Part shown: one piece after another, positions 5,669 through 13,217 of the stretch | Layout of the letters: the number at the start of each line of letters is the position of its first letter | Position numbering within the stretch: position 1 is the first letter of the stretch | Source of the DNA: an uncultured Oscillospiraceae bacterium | GTDB lineage: Bacteria; Bacillota_A; Clostridia; Oscillospirales; Oscillospiraceae | DNA length: 14,481 nt | Assembly: GCA_900762245.1 (NCBI GenBank) | Contig: CAAFFR010000061.1 | Location: 1-14,481, forward strand | Direction: 5' to 3' | Program-made: the position numbers and the translations under genes | Notes under the pieces: generated by a model | The model's input: only the letters and a program-made list of their open reading frames with translations | The model's database searches: none | Told to the model about the DNA's origin: nothing

Positions 5669-6514
5669 TTACATACCCTCCAGTTCTGCCAGTTTGGCCT
5701 TCAGTTCTGCCATAGCCTGCTCGTACTGGGCATCGTTGGGAGCCACGCCATGCCAACCGGCATTGTTTTCCATGAAGGAAACGTCCTTGCCCTTAACGGT
5801 GGACATCACAATAGCGGTGGGCTTGCCTTTGATGGTCTTGGCAGTATTCAGTGCGGCCTCGATCTGCTCAAAGTCGTGGCCGTCGATAGCCTCCACGTGG
5901 AAGCCGAAGCCCTCCAGCTTTTCCTTATAGGGATAGGGGCTCATAACATCTGCCACATTGCCGTCGATCTGCAGGCCGTTGTTGTCGATGATGACGCACA
6001 GGTTGTCCAGCTTGTAGTGGCTTGCAAACATGCAGGCCTCCCAAACCTGACCTTCCTGAGTCTCGCCGTCGCCCAGCAGAGTATAGACACGGTTGGTCTT
6101 ACCCTGGACCTTGGCAGCCAGTGCCATGCCGCAGGCGGTGGAAATACCCTGACCCAGAGAACCGGTGGACATATCCACACCGGGGACAGAATTCATATTG
6201 GGGTGGCCCTGCAGGTAGCTGCCAACCTTACGCAGCTGCAGCAGGTCCTCCACGGGGAAGAAACCACGGTGTGCCAGAGCGGCATACAGGCCGGGTGCGC
6301 AGTGACCCTTGGACAAAACGAAACGATCCCGGTCCTCCCACTTGGGGTTTGCAGGATCCACATTCAGTTCCTTATTATACAGATAGGTAAACAGTTCCGC
6401 TGCGGACATGCTGCCGCCGGGATGTCCGCACTTGGCGGCATGGGTGCTCTCGATGATGCCCATGCGAACCTTGCAGGCAGTGATCTGCAGCTGCTTCTTT
6501 TCCTGGGATGTCAT
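5669..6514 (-). CDS. Transketolase, N-terminal subunit (thiamine-diphosphate-binding half)
   Basis: A 281-residue first half of the split transketolase. Visible family features are HPGGSMSAAE (31-40), SKGHCAPGLYAAL (68-80), GHP (103-105), and DMSTGSLGQGIS. The thiamine-diphosphate motif GDGETQEGQ begins at 148 and ends about 30 residues later in NN (178-179), as it should for Mg-ThDP binding. The start at 6514 has a strong SD, AGGAGG. It is first in a two-gene operon with its own consensus promoter. It must pair with the neighbouring C subunit, which supplies the catalytic glutamate. Confidence 0.96.
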   Translation of the reverse strand: MTSQEKKQLQITACKVRMGIIESTHAAKCGHPGGSMSAAELFTYLYNKELNVDPANPKWEDRDRFVLSKGHCAPGLYAALAHRGFFPVEDLLQLRKVGSYLQGHPNMNSVPGVDMSTGSLGQGISTACGMALAAKVQGKTNRVYTLLGDGETQEGQVWEACMFASHYKLDNLCVIIDNNGLQIDGNVADVMSPYPYKEKLEGFGFHVEAIDGHDFEQIEAALNTAKTIKGKPTAIVMSTVKGKDVSFMENNAGWHGVAPNDAQYEQAMAELKAKLAELEGM

Positions 6515-6573
6515 AAGATCCTCCTTGATTTATAAAAATGCGGTATTCGCCATAGTTACGCTAGTATACCCAT

Positions 6574-6603
6574 ATTATACAGTTACTCGACAGCATTTGT
6601 CAA
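6574..6603 (-). promoter_or_regulatory. Transketolase operon promoter
   Basis: On the minus strand, -35 TTGACA (6598-6603) and a perfect -10 TATAAT (6574-6579) with an 18-bp spacer give a leader of about 50 nt. A second TATACT lies 5 bp downstream of the first -10. Confidence 0.85.
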
Positions 6604-6617
6604 TTGTTCAAGCAACA

Positions 6618-6647
6618 AAAACGGCACAACTTTCGTCGTGCCGTTTT
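6618..6647 (-). terminator. Terminator of the envelope operon
   Basis: A 13-bp stem (6618-6630 with 6635-6647, one G-T wobble, loop GAAA on the minus strand) is followed on the minus strand by a T-rich run after the stop of the Lgt-like gene at 6650. It separates that operon from the transketolase promoter just downstream. Confidence 0.88.
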
Positions 6648-6649
6648 GG

Positions 6650-7648
6650 TTATACTACAGAAATCTGTTTTCTTCTCTCTGCCGTCACTGCCAGATACCG
6701 GATCAGCAGGGTCAGGATCACGATTCCGGCAAGACATCCGGACATGACGCTGTAGGCAAACACCGCTTCATTGCCCCGGCGCTGGACATAATATTCCATA
6801 AAGCCGGCGCAGCCCACACAGGCAGCCGTAGGAAGCCACAGCAGCAGCTGCCAGAACTTAAAGCCCCGCAGCTTCACCATCCGATGAGAAAACACCCAGA
6901 TGGCAAGTCCCAGTCCCAAGGCACCCAGCACCTGCACCACGCTGACGAAGCCATTGCTGCGGAAGAATAAGGAATCGTAGCGGGTGCTGTCCAGCACCAC
7001 CTGAGAAGCGCCGTAAATCAGCAGAAAAATCAGGCAGGTATCGCCGTTTTTCAGTTTTTCTGCCTTATTTCCCCGGATATAGAAGATGGAAAGGCCCACA
7101 AACAGTACCAGCGCAACCATGGCCTGAATCACAAAGGTAGCCAGACGGTATTCTGTCGCACCGGACACCGCATTGGTAACCGGATAGGCAAAGGGCAGAC
7201 TTGTGAGGTTTTCCAGCACATTGCCCCGGTCGGAGGCATTGAAGAAGGAGGCCAGTCTGCCTACCGCAATGCCGGCGCAGCCTGCGATGCTCATGCAGTC
7301 CAGCATTTCCCCCAGGCTGCGGTCCAGCCGCAGGAAACACAGCAGCACCGCCGTCAGAAAACAGCCCAGGAATACGCCCATCAGGGCATAGCCGCCGGAG
7401 GTATAGTCCGTCATGGCGGAAAGGAAGCTGTCATAGCTGTCGGCCCGGCAGTACCAGTGGAAGAAACGGGCAAACACCAGCCCCAGCACCAGACTCAGAG
7501 GCACCGCTGCGAAGCCTGCCACCGCATTGCCGCCCTTTCCCACATAGAAGGACAGGAAGAACAGAATTGCCGTCACTGCCGCCAGGGTCAGGACGATGGA
7601 ATTCCAGTAGATCAGGGTGTCTCCCCAAATAAAGGCCAGTTTATCCAT
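6650..7648 (-). CDS. Divergent Lgt-family polytopic membrane protein
   Basis: A 332-residue protein with seven or more hydrophobic segments, recognisable as a relative of prolipoprotein diacylglyceryl transferase (Lgt). The Lgt signature region corresponds to GRLASFFNASDRG (130-142), and TSGGYALMGVFLG (83-95) matches the Lgt GG-x3-HG region. Several residues reported as essential in E. coli Lgt seem replaced: the early Tyr by Asn16, the His by Met90, the signature GN by AS (133-134) and the signature Glu by Ser139. The late R-x3-E appears as QVVLD. It may therefore not be a normal Lgt. The start at 7648 overlaps the upstream glycosidase stop by eight bases, with SD GGAGGTGAGG. It is last in a three-gene operon ending at a strong terminator. 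Confidence 0.8.
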   Translation of the reverse strand: MDKLAFIWGDTLIYWNSIVLTLAAVTAILFFLSFYVGKGGNAVAGFAAVPLSLVLGLVFARFFHWYCRADSYDSFLSAMTDYTSGGYALMGVFLGCFLTAVLLCFLRLDRSLGEMLDCMSIAGCAGIAVGRLASFFNASDRGNVLENLTSLPFAYPVTNAVSGATEYRLATFVIQAMVALVLFVGLSIFYIRGNKAEKLKNGDTCLIFLLIYGASQVVLDSTRYDSLFFRSNGFVSVVQVLGALGLGLAIWVFSHRMVKLRGFKFWQLLLWLPTAACVGCAGFMEYYVQRRGNEAVFAYSVMSGCLAGIVILTLLIRYLAVTAERRKQISVV

Positions 7649-8945
7649 TGTCCTCACCTCCGTCTGGGATGGCTGTTGCAAAATAAATGATATCGCTGAT
7701 CTTTCTCTGCTGACCATAAACAGGCCGGTTCATCAGCTTGTCGTTCATAACAATGGTAGCCGTCTGACCGCCGTCCAGACAGTAAGCCATCCGGCAGCCG
7801 GTGGCTGCGATGTTTTTCGCAAACATGGACACCGTAGGGATCTCCTGATAGGGACCGGTGGTATTGGCCGCCACCACGATGTAGTGCAGATCGCCCAGCT
7901 GGCACAAAGCAGAACGGGCATAACCTTCGTCGATCTCGCCCACACCGTACCAGGTGTGCTTCACCGGTTCATAGTTATCCACCAGAATGGGGCCGAAGGC
8001 CAGACTGAACCGGATGTCATGTTCATCCACAAACGCCTGGACCTCCTGGGTCGTCAGCACATCACCGCCGTAGGTAAAGTGCAGATCGCCCTTGCTGTCG
8101 ATATAGCAGGTTTCGGCGTAAGTTCCCTCCACCCGCTTGGCTTCGCCTTCATAAACCACCGCGCCGAAATCCCGGAAGCGGTAGAAGTCACCGGCAGAGG
8201 CTACCACGGCATTGACGGCTTCCGCCATCTCCGTGGTCAGAAACTGCATATCCGAGCCGTATTCACCCCCCGCCAGATGGCGGCGGAACTGAGACGGATG
8301 GGACACCTTGATTTCAGAGAAGGTGTACACCGAGCCGTCATGGACTTCCTGCCAGCACAGGGCCAGAATGCTGTCATCCAGATAATAGGTAGTGGCAGTA
8401 TTGTTCTCATACCGGGCTCCGTCGGGCTGGAAATACAGCTTCTGGTCTTCCAGCAGCCATTTGGCACGTTGCAGCACCTGCTGCAGCTCATCGGGATCAG
8501 CGGAAGAACCAAACAGGGACTGGTCAGGCTCCGGGGCCACCTGGGCGCCCTCTTCGATCCAGTAGACCTTCCGCACGGGAGGCAGGGTCTCCTCCGGCAC
8601 TTCCGGAGTTTCTTCAATCTCGCTTTCCGGGCGCTTCTCGTTCAAAAGAAGGCGGCGGGCATCTCCCAGCTCTTCCTCCACCAGGGTAGCCATACGGTCT
8701 GCGACGGCAATATTGCCGCCCTTACTGTGGGCTGCCGCCTTGGGCCGTCCCACATACTGCACCATATTTTTCAGCACCATACCGCTGAACCAGCATGACG
8801 CGGGAATAATTACCAAACCCAGGAGAATGAACAGCACCAGCTTACCCTTACTTTTTCTGGCTGCCGGAGTCTGGATGTTTTCCTGCCGGGTCACCGTCTG
8901 TCTTTCCTTCACGGAGCTGCGGGAGTATTTCGGTTTGTATGCCAT
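7641..8945 (-). CDS. Membrane-anchored phosphodiester glycosidase (NAGPA/DUF2233 domain)
   Basis: A 434-residue protein with a basic cytoplasmic N-terminus, one membrane anchor (about 35-58), an acidic proline-rich linker (105-140) and an extracellular C-terminal domain. From about residue 240 the domain resembles phosphodiester glycosidases related to the NAGPA uncovering enzyme: ASAGDFYRFRDFGAVVYEG (249-267), ARSALCQLGDLHYIVV (343-358) and the strongly conserved LDGGQTATIVMND (390-402) with a C-terminal RKISDIIYFAT. In Gram-positive bacteria such enzymes are thought to act on cell-surface glycopolymers; the exact substrate here is unknown. The start at 8945 has AAGGAGGA upstream. It follows the 210-residue gene by 12 bases and overlaps the Lgt-like gene, so the three should be co-expressed. 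Confidence 0.88.
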   Translation of the reverse strand: MAYKPKYSRSSVKERQTVTRQENIQTPAARKSKGKLVLFILLGLVIIPASCWFSGMVLKNMVQYVGRPKAAAHSKGGNIAVADRMATLVEEELGDARRLLLNEKRPESEIEETPEVPEETLPPVRKVYWIEEGAQVAPEPDQSLFGSSADPDELQQVLQRAKWLLEDQKLYFQPDGARYENNTATTYYLDDSILALCWQEVHDGSVYTFSEIKVSHPSQFRRHLAGGEYGSDMQFLTTEMAEAVNAVVASAGDFYRFRDFGAVVYEGEAKRVEGTYAETCYIDSKGDLHFTYGGDVLTTQEVQAFVDEHDIRFSLAFGPILVDNYEPVKHTWYGVGEIDEGYARSALCQLGDLHYIVVAANTTGPYQEIPTVSMFAKNIAATGCRMAYCLDGGQTATIVMNDKLMNRPVYGQQRKISDIIYFATAIPDGGEDNG

Positions 8946-8957
8946 ATCCCGTCCTCC

Positions 8958-9590
8958 TTACTTTAATCCGCCGGAGATCGCCTGCAGGAAGGCCTCATCC
9001 GCCACGGCGTACCACTGTCCATCTTCACAGGCCAGTGTTAAGGCTACATTCCGCTTCACGGTTTCGCCATTTTCCAGAGCCTTCCCCATGGCCTGCTGCA
9101 ATACTTCTTCCACCAGGTCTGTACGGAAATTGTTGTTTTCATCGTACAGTTCCTCCATCTCCTCCGCCTGGGCCACCCGCTGCGTCATCAGGGCATGGGC
9201 ATGGCCGCTGAGAGACTGGGCCACGGAGGCTACATCCAGCGACGTTACCACGGCATTGCAGCCGATGCCGGAATTGGTGGCATAGCAGCTGCCTTCGTAG
9301 GTCAGGGAAAGGTTGTCTTCAAAGGCCTCCCAAAGGGCCTTCCCTGCCGCGTCCGTCATTTTCTCTTCTGCACCAAGGTTAGGATGCCCGTACAGACACC
9401 GGGAAATGGCTTCAAAATCCGCCTTCGCCACAGCCTGCTGCAATTCCTGGGCACAGGCCACCGCCCCCTCGGGCAGTTCCTTCAATTTCGGCTCCGCGTC
9501 CAGCGAGCACAGACACAAAATCACAGAAAACACCATGACCGCCGCACCAAGAACGCCAACCACTGCCGAAAAAATCCGTGCAATTTTCAT
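8958..9590 (-). CDS. Membrane-anchored extracytoplasmic protein, unknown function
   Basis: A 210-residue protein with one N-terminal hydrophobic segment (about residues 5-29, rich in Ala/Val/Leu and with two cysteines, LCLCSLD, that do not form a convincing lipobox). The rest is soluble and mainly helical, ending in a strand-like RNVALTLACEDGQWYAVADEAFLQAISGGL. This tail, with DGQW and ISGGL, resembles hypothetical surface proteins in other gut Clostridia that I know only as uncharacterised. The start at 9590 is chosen for GGTGAGGGT just upstream and a consensus promoter at 9619-9646. A much longer open frame (to 10997) is antisense to the carboxypeptidase and is rejected. It is first in the operon with the phosphodiester glycosidase and the Lgt-like protein, suggesting an envelope role. 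Confidence 0.82.
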   Translation of the reverse strand: MKIARIFSAVVGVLGAAVMVFSVILCLCSLDAEPKLKELPEGAVACAQELQQAVAKADFEAISRCLYGHPNLGAEEKMTDAAGKALWEAFEDNLSLTYEGSCYATNSGIGCNAVVTSLDVASVAQSLSGHAHALMTQRVAQAEEMEELYDENNNFRTDLVEEVLQQAMGKALENGETVKRNVALTLACEDGQWYAVADEAFLQAISGGLK

Positions 9591-9618
9591 ACCCTCACCT
9601 GCTTTCTTATCTGGTCTT

Positions 9619-9646
9619 ATTATAGCTTTTTTTCGGATATTGTCAA
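9619..9646 (-). promoter_or_regulatory. Envelope operon promoter
   Basis: On the minus strand, -35 TTGACA (9641-9646) and -10 TATAAT (9619-9624), both perfect, with a 16-bp spacer. It is back to back with the carboxypeptidase promoter. Confidence 0.85.
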
Positions 9647-9688
9647 TCAATTGCCAGGCTTCCAAAGAAAACCTTAAGCTTCCCCTCC

Positions 9689-9717
9689 TTGCAATTTGTC
9701 GGCTGTCATGGTATGAT
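9689..9717 (+). promoter_or_regulatory. Carboxypeptidase gene promoter (extended -10)
   Basis: TTGCAA (9689-9694), 17-bp spacer, extended -10 TGG-TATGAT (9709-9717). It is divergent from the envelope operon promoter, about 40 bp between the two -35 boxes. Confidence 0.7.
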
Positions 9718-9746
9718 ATTATGTAGATTTTTCCCGGAGGACGATT

Positions 9747-11165
9747 ATGGGAACCAAAACACGAATTGTTCTTGCCGTTTTGCTGACCCTGGCGATCCTG
9801 CTTTTTGCAGGTGCCGGCGGCTGGTACTGGTATGACAACAATGTAGACCGCAGCGGCTGGGTCATAGAAGACGGCATCCGGTTTTATCAGGACTTTCACG
9901 CGGACCCTGTTTCGGGTTGGCTGGAATTGCCGGAGGGCCGGTATTATTTCCATGAAGACGGCACACCTTATCTTGGCTGGCAGGAGATCGATGGGACCAC
10001 CTACTATTTTAGCACCGACGGCATCATGCACACCGGCTGGCTGGAACTGAAGGACAAGACCTATTACTTCAGCGGCAACGGTGCCATGCTCTCCGGCTGG
10101 CTGTGGCTGGAGGAGGGCCGGTACTATCTGGAGGACGGCGTCGTGGTCACCGGCTGGCAGGACCTCAGCGACGGACGGTACTATTTCAATGAAGAGGGCC
10201 TTGCAACCATCGGTTTTGCAGATATCGGCGGAAACCGGTATTATTTTGATGACGGCATTCTGGTAACCGGTCATCAGGAAATTGACGGACGGTCTTACTA
10301 CTTCCGGGAGGACGGCACCATGTTCTCCGGCTGGGAGGAGACAGAGGAAGGACTGCGCTATTATCACGAGGACGGCTTCCTTGCCGAGGGCTGGCAGGAA
10401 ATCGACGGCCAGCGCTACTACTTTAACGAAAACGGCATTCTGCACACCGGCTGGCTTCAGCTGGGCGAATACCGCTACTTCCTCTATGAAGACGGCACCC
10501 CCGCCACAGGTCCTGCGGTCATCAATGGGGAACAGCGCTACTTCACCCCAAAGGGCATTGAGGTGGTGCTGGTAAACGCCCTGAACCCGGTGCCGGACTG
10601 GTACAAGCTGGATGCGGTGAATGTGGTGGATTATCACGATGTGGACCGGCTGTGCTACAATGCGCTGGTGCGGATGCTGGCCGACTGCGAGGCTGCAGGC
10701 ATCGAATACACTTTTAACTCCGCCTACCGCACCATCAACGAGCAGACCGCCATCATGGAATACCGCACCCGGGAACATATGGAAAAATTCAAGCTGGGAT
10801 TCCGGGAGGCCCGGGACAAGGCCATGGAAACGGTAGCCATCCCCGGCACCAGTGAGCACCACTTGGGCCTTGCTGTGGACCTTCTGGGTGACGAGGCTGT
10901 GGCATGGCTGACGGAACACTGCTGGGATTACGGCTTCATCGTCCGCTACACCAAGGCAAAAGAACCCATCACCGGTATTGTGGATGAGCCCTGGCACTTC
11001 CGCTATGTGGGCACCGAGGTTTCCCTGGATATGAAGGATTCCGGGCTATGCCTGGAAGAATATCTGGGTGCCGAAGCCGTGGACATGGAGATGGTCAAGG
11101 CCCTTTACGGCGATATGCTGTATGAGGAAAATATCTACGGCAAAGAAAACGTGGACCTTTCCTGA
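9747..11165 (+). CDS. Cell-wall-binding-repeat D,D-carboxypeptidase (VanY, peptidase M15B)
   Basis: A 472-residue surface peptidoglycan enzyme. An N-terminal hydrophobic segment (6-28) acts as signal or anchor. Residues about 37-270 are roughly eleven tandem 20-residue cell-wall/choline-binding-like repeats of the form GW.e..G.rYYF..DG. The C-terminal M15B domain (from about 285) has SAYR (325-328), the zinc motif SEHHLGLAVD with His371 and Asp378, and the catalytic/zinc EPWHFRYVG with Glu414 and His417. This should trim the terminal D-Ala of stem peptides. It stands outside any van cluster, so a housekeeping wall-trimming role is more likely than glycopeptide resistance (inference). The SD GGAGG (9736-9740) fixes the start. 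It is divergent from the envelope operon. Confidence 0.95.
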   Translation: MGTKTRIVLAVLLTLAILLFAGAGGWYWYDNNVDRSGWVIEDGIRFYQDFHADPVSGWLELPEGRYYFHEDGTPYLGWQEIDGTTYYFSTDGIMHTGWLELKDKTYYFSGNGAMLSGWLWLEEGRYYLEDGVVVTGWQDLSDGRYYFNEEGLATIGFADIGGNRYYFDDGILVTGHQEIDGRSYYFREDGTMFSGWEETEEGLRYYHEDGFLAEGWQEIDGQRYYFNENGILHTGWLQLGEYRYFLYEDGTPATGPAVINGEQRYFTPKGIEVVLVNALNPVPDWYKLDAVNVVDYHDVDRLCYNALVRMLADCEAAGIEYTFNSAYRTINEQTAIMEYRTREHMEKFKLGFREARDKAMETVAIPGTSEHHLGLAVDLLGDEAVAWLTEHCWDYGFIVRYTKAKEPITGIVDEPWHFRYVGTEVSLDMKDSGLCLEEYLGAEAVDMEMVKALYGDMLYEENIYGKENVDLS

Positions 11166-11356
11166 TAAATGGGCATTTAACGTACTGGCGCGGCAGCGCC
11201 CCTTGCCTCCCTCTATGAGGGAGGTGGCAAAAATCTTTGATTTTTGACGGAGGGAGTGTCCTATCGTAAGGACTACACTCCCCCAGTCACGGCTTGCGCC
11301 GTGCCAGCCCCCTCAGAGAGGGGGCCAAGAGCCACCCTCTTCAACTCGATAAATTA
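11166..11356. repeat. Intergenic multi-hairpin repeat, type B
   Basis: A non-coding stretch made almost wholly of consecutive hairpins: GGCGC/GCGCC (11187-11200), CCTCCCTC/GAGGGAGG (11206-11224), AAAAATC/GATTTTT (11229-11245), an imperfect GGAGT-GTCCT/AGGAC-ACTCC (11253-11281), CACGGC/GCCGTG (11288-11303) and GCCCCCTC/GAGGGGGC (11307-11325). It begins with the palindrome TAAATGGGCATTTA (11166-11179), directly abutting the carboxypeptidase stop codon, and ends with CGATAAATTA (11347-11356). Both boundaries are shared with the type A repeat. Confidence 0.8.
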
Positions 11357-11372
11357 CGATTTTCCTATTAAA

Positions 11373-11408
11373 AAGCAGGACACGAAAATTCGTGTCCTGC
11401 TTGTTTTT
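11373..11408. terminator. Bidirectional terminator between carboxypeptidase and ABC transporter
   Basis: A 12-14-bp stem around GCAGGACACGAA (11375-11386) and its complement (11389-11400), with A-rich and T-rich flanks on both sides, serves converging genes. Plus-strand tail GTTTTT; minus-strand tail TTTTTAATAGG. Confidence 0.92.
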
Positions 11409-12201
11409 ATGACAGCACCAGCTTGTCGTCCACTTCGTCGGAACCGGAGGCCTGGCTGAACAGGTTCAGCAGCTGTTCTACCGTCAGATTCTTCTTTTCC
11501 TCACCGGAAACGTCTACTACCACATGACCGTCATACATCATGATGAGACGGTTGCCATAGTTGATGGCATCGCGCATGTTGTGGGTGATCATCATGGTGG
11601 TGAGCTGGTTCTTTTCCACGATGCGCTGGGTGGCATCCAGCACCTTGGCTGCGGTCTTGGGGTCCAGAGCAGCAGTGTGCTCGTCCAGCAGCAGCAGCTT
11701 GGGCCGCTGCAGAGTTGCCATCAGCAGTGTCAGCGCCTGTCGCTGACCGCCGGAGAGAAGGCCAACCTTGGAGGTCAGACGGTCTTCCAGACCCAGATCC
11801 AGAATTTTCAGATGCTCCCGGTAGGCTTCCCGGTCAGCCTTGGTAATGCCGCCCTTCAGAGTCCGGGGCAGGCCGCGGCGGTCTGCCAGAGCCATGTTTT
11901 CCTCGATCCACATGGTAGCGGCAGTACCCATCATGGGGTCCTGGAACACGCGGCCGATGTAAGCCGCCCGCTTGTATTCCGGCAGATGGGTCACATCGAC
12001 ACCATCGATGACGATGCTTCCCTCGTCTACTTCAAATACGCCTGCAATGGCGTTGAGCATGGTGGACTTACCGGCTCCGTTGCCGCCGATAACGGTGACA
12101 AAGTCGCCCTCTTTCATATGCAGGTTCAGGCCGTTCAGGGCAACCTTTTCATTGACGGTGCCCGGGTTGAAGACCTTGCGGATGTTGTTCAGTTTCAGCA
12201 T
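11407..12201 (-). CDS. ABC transporter ATP-binding protein (TrpZ/DUF534-associated type)
   Basis: A 264-residue ABC ATPase that powers uptake by the neighbouring permease. Walker A GGNGAGKST (39-47), Q-loop Gln87, signature LSGGQ (149-153), Walker B LLLLDEH (169-175) with Glu174, D-loop, and switch His207 are all in place, so it should be active. It is a single-domain ATPase serving a permease of the branched-chain-amino-acid-permease-like fold. The start overlaps the permease stop as TAATG, implying coupled translation. It is last in the three-gene operon and ends at a bidirectional terminator. Genes with this order are annotated as tryptophan/tyrosine (TrpXYZ) transporters in streptococci, but the substrate here is not proven. 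Confidence 0.93.
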   Translation of the reverse strand: MLKLNNIRKVFNPGTVNEKVALNGLNLHMKEGDFVTVIGGNGAGKSTMLNAIAGVFEVDEGSIVIDGVDVTHLPEYKRAAYIGRVFQDPMMGTAATMWIEENMALADRRGLPRTLKGGITKADREAYREHLKILDLGLEDRLTSKVGLLSGGQRQALTLLMATLQRPKLLLLDEHTAALDPKTAAKVLDATQRIVEKNQLTTMMITHNMRDAINYGNRLIMMYDGHVVVDVSGEEKKNLTVEQLLNLFSQASGSDEVDDKLVLS

Positions 12202-13127
12202 TATCCTCTCACCTTACCCTTTCCATGGTGCTGCTTCTTCCAGTAGGGAACTGCCAGGAACAGTGCCACGATCAGCGCAGAGATCAGCTTCATGTAATTG
12301 GTATTCAGCTTCAGTTCGCTGATGACGAACTGGATGACCACATAGTAAATGATGGAACCAAAGGACACTGCCAGCAGTGTCAGACCGAAGTTCCGGAAAA
12401 TCTTGCCGAAGGCCACATCACCGATGATGATGGCAGCCAGGGCAATGACGATGGCGCCGCGGCCCATGTTGATTTCCGCAAAGCCATTATACTGGCACAG
12501 CAGCGCACCGGACAGCGCCACCAGCATATTGGCCAGGGCAAAGGACAGGACCTTGTTGAAATTGGTATTGATGCCCTGGGCACGGGCCATGTTTCCGTTG
12601 GCACCGGTGGCGCGGATGGAGCAGCCCAGTTCGGTGCCAAAGAACCAGTACAAAGCGCCAATCACGGCCAGCGTCAGCACTCCCACCACCAGAATGGGAT
12701 GCTGGAAGATGGGACGGGTGCCCTTCTGAACCTCCTGCAGATACCGCAGTGACACCAGCAGATCCAGATTGTTGACATTGACAGCCACGTTGGCCTTCAT
12801 GTCCATAATGGCAAGGTTCACAGACCACAGACCCAGCTGGGTCAGGATGCCGGAAAGGATGGCGGGAATGCCGCACTTGGTATGGAAGAAGCCGGTGACG
12901 AGGCCCGCCAGCAAACCTGCCAGCATGGCCATTGCCATGGCTGCCCAGACATTCCAGCCGGAAGTCACCAGCACTGCGCAGACTGCGCCGCCGGTGCAGA
13001 AGGAGCCATCCACCGTCAGGTCGGAGGCATCCAATATTTTATAGGTGATGTACACACCGATGGCCATGATGCCCCAGATCAGGCCCTGCGCAACAGCGCC
13101 GGGAAGGGCATTGATAAAATTCATCAT
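12201..13127 (-). CDS. ABC transporter permease (BPD_transp_2 family)
   Basis: A 308-residue inner-membrane permease with about eight hydrophobic segments. The N-terminus (LPGAVAQGLIWGIMAIGVYIT) and ASDLTVDGSFCTGGAV are typical of permeases paired with ABC_sub_bind-type binding proteins; RATGANGNMARAQGINTNFNKV matches the cytoplasmic coupling region that contacts the ATPase. The SD GGAGGAG upstream favours the first of two adjacent Met codons at 13127. It lies 90 bases after the binding-protein gene, with a hairpin in the gap, and overlaps the ATPase start by one base. It likely forms a homodimer in the transporter, as in related systems. Confidence 0.93.
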   Translation of the reverse strand: MMNFINALPGAVAQGLIWGIMAIGVYITYKILDASDLTVDGSFCTGGAVCAVLVTSGWNVWAAMAMAMLAGLLAGLVTGFFHTKCGIPAILSGILTQLGLWSVNLAIMDMKANVAVNVNNLDLLVSLRYLQEVQKGTRPIFQHPILVVGVLTLAVIGALYWFFGTELGCSIRATGANGNMARAQGINTNFNKVLSFALANMLVALSGALLCQYNGFAEINMGRGAIVIALAAIIIGDVAFGKIFRNFGLTLLAVSFGSIIYYVVIQFVISELKLNTNYMKLISALIVALFLAVPYWKKQHHGKGKVRG

Positions 13128-13162
13128 TCTTTTTCTCCTCCAGGGTAGAAATCAGCGGAAGT

Positions 13163-13190
13163 GGGCGAGTTGGGAAAACCCATCTCGCCC
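13163..13190 (-). promoter_or_regulatory. Intergenic hairpin between binding-protein and permease genes
   Basis: GGGCGAG (13163-13169) pairs with CTCGCCC (13184-13190), and inside it TGGG with CCCA around an A4/T4 loop, with one central mismatch. There is no T run after it on the minus strand, so it looks like an mRNA-stabilising or partial-termination element that keeps the binding protein more abundant than the permease (inference). Confidence 0.6.
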
Positions 13191-13217
13191 GCTTGTAGTC
13201 AGCGCTTTATTATGGAA

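Noticed and set aside
4033..5715. 560-residue plus-strand open frame
   Set aside because: It is antisense to the kinase-like and transketolase genes. Those have clear motifs, SDs and operon spacing; the plus reading has none.
7617..8798. 393-residue plus-strand open frame
   Set aside because: It is the shadow of the NAGPA-domain gene on the opposite strand and has no recognisable domain.
9591..10997. N-terminal extension giving a 679-residue minus-strand protein
   Set aside because: It is antisense to the repeat-bearing carboxypeptidase, so its apparent repeats are mirror images of that gene. The true start at 9590 has an SD and a consensus promoter.
9747..11165. Glycopeptide-resistance (van) gene
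   Set aside because: VanY-type M15B domains are common in wall-trimming enzymes; no vanHAX or two-component genes are nearby.
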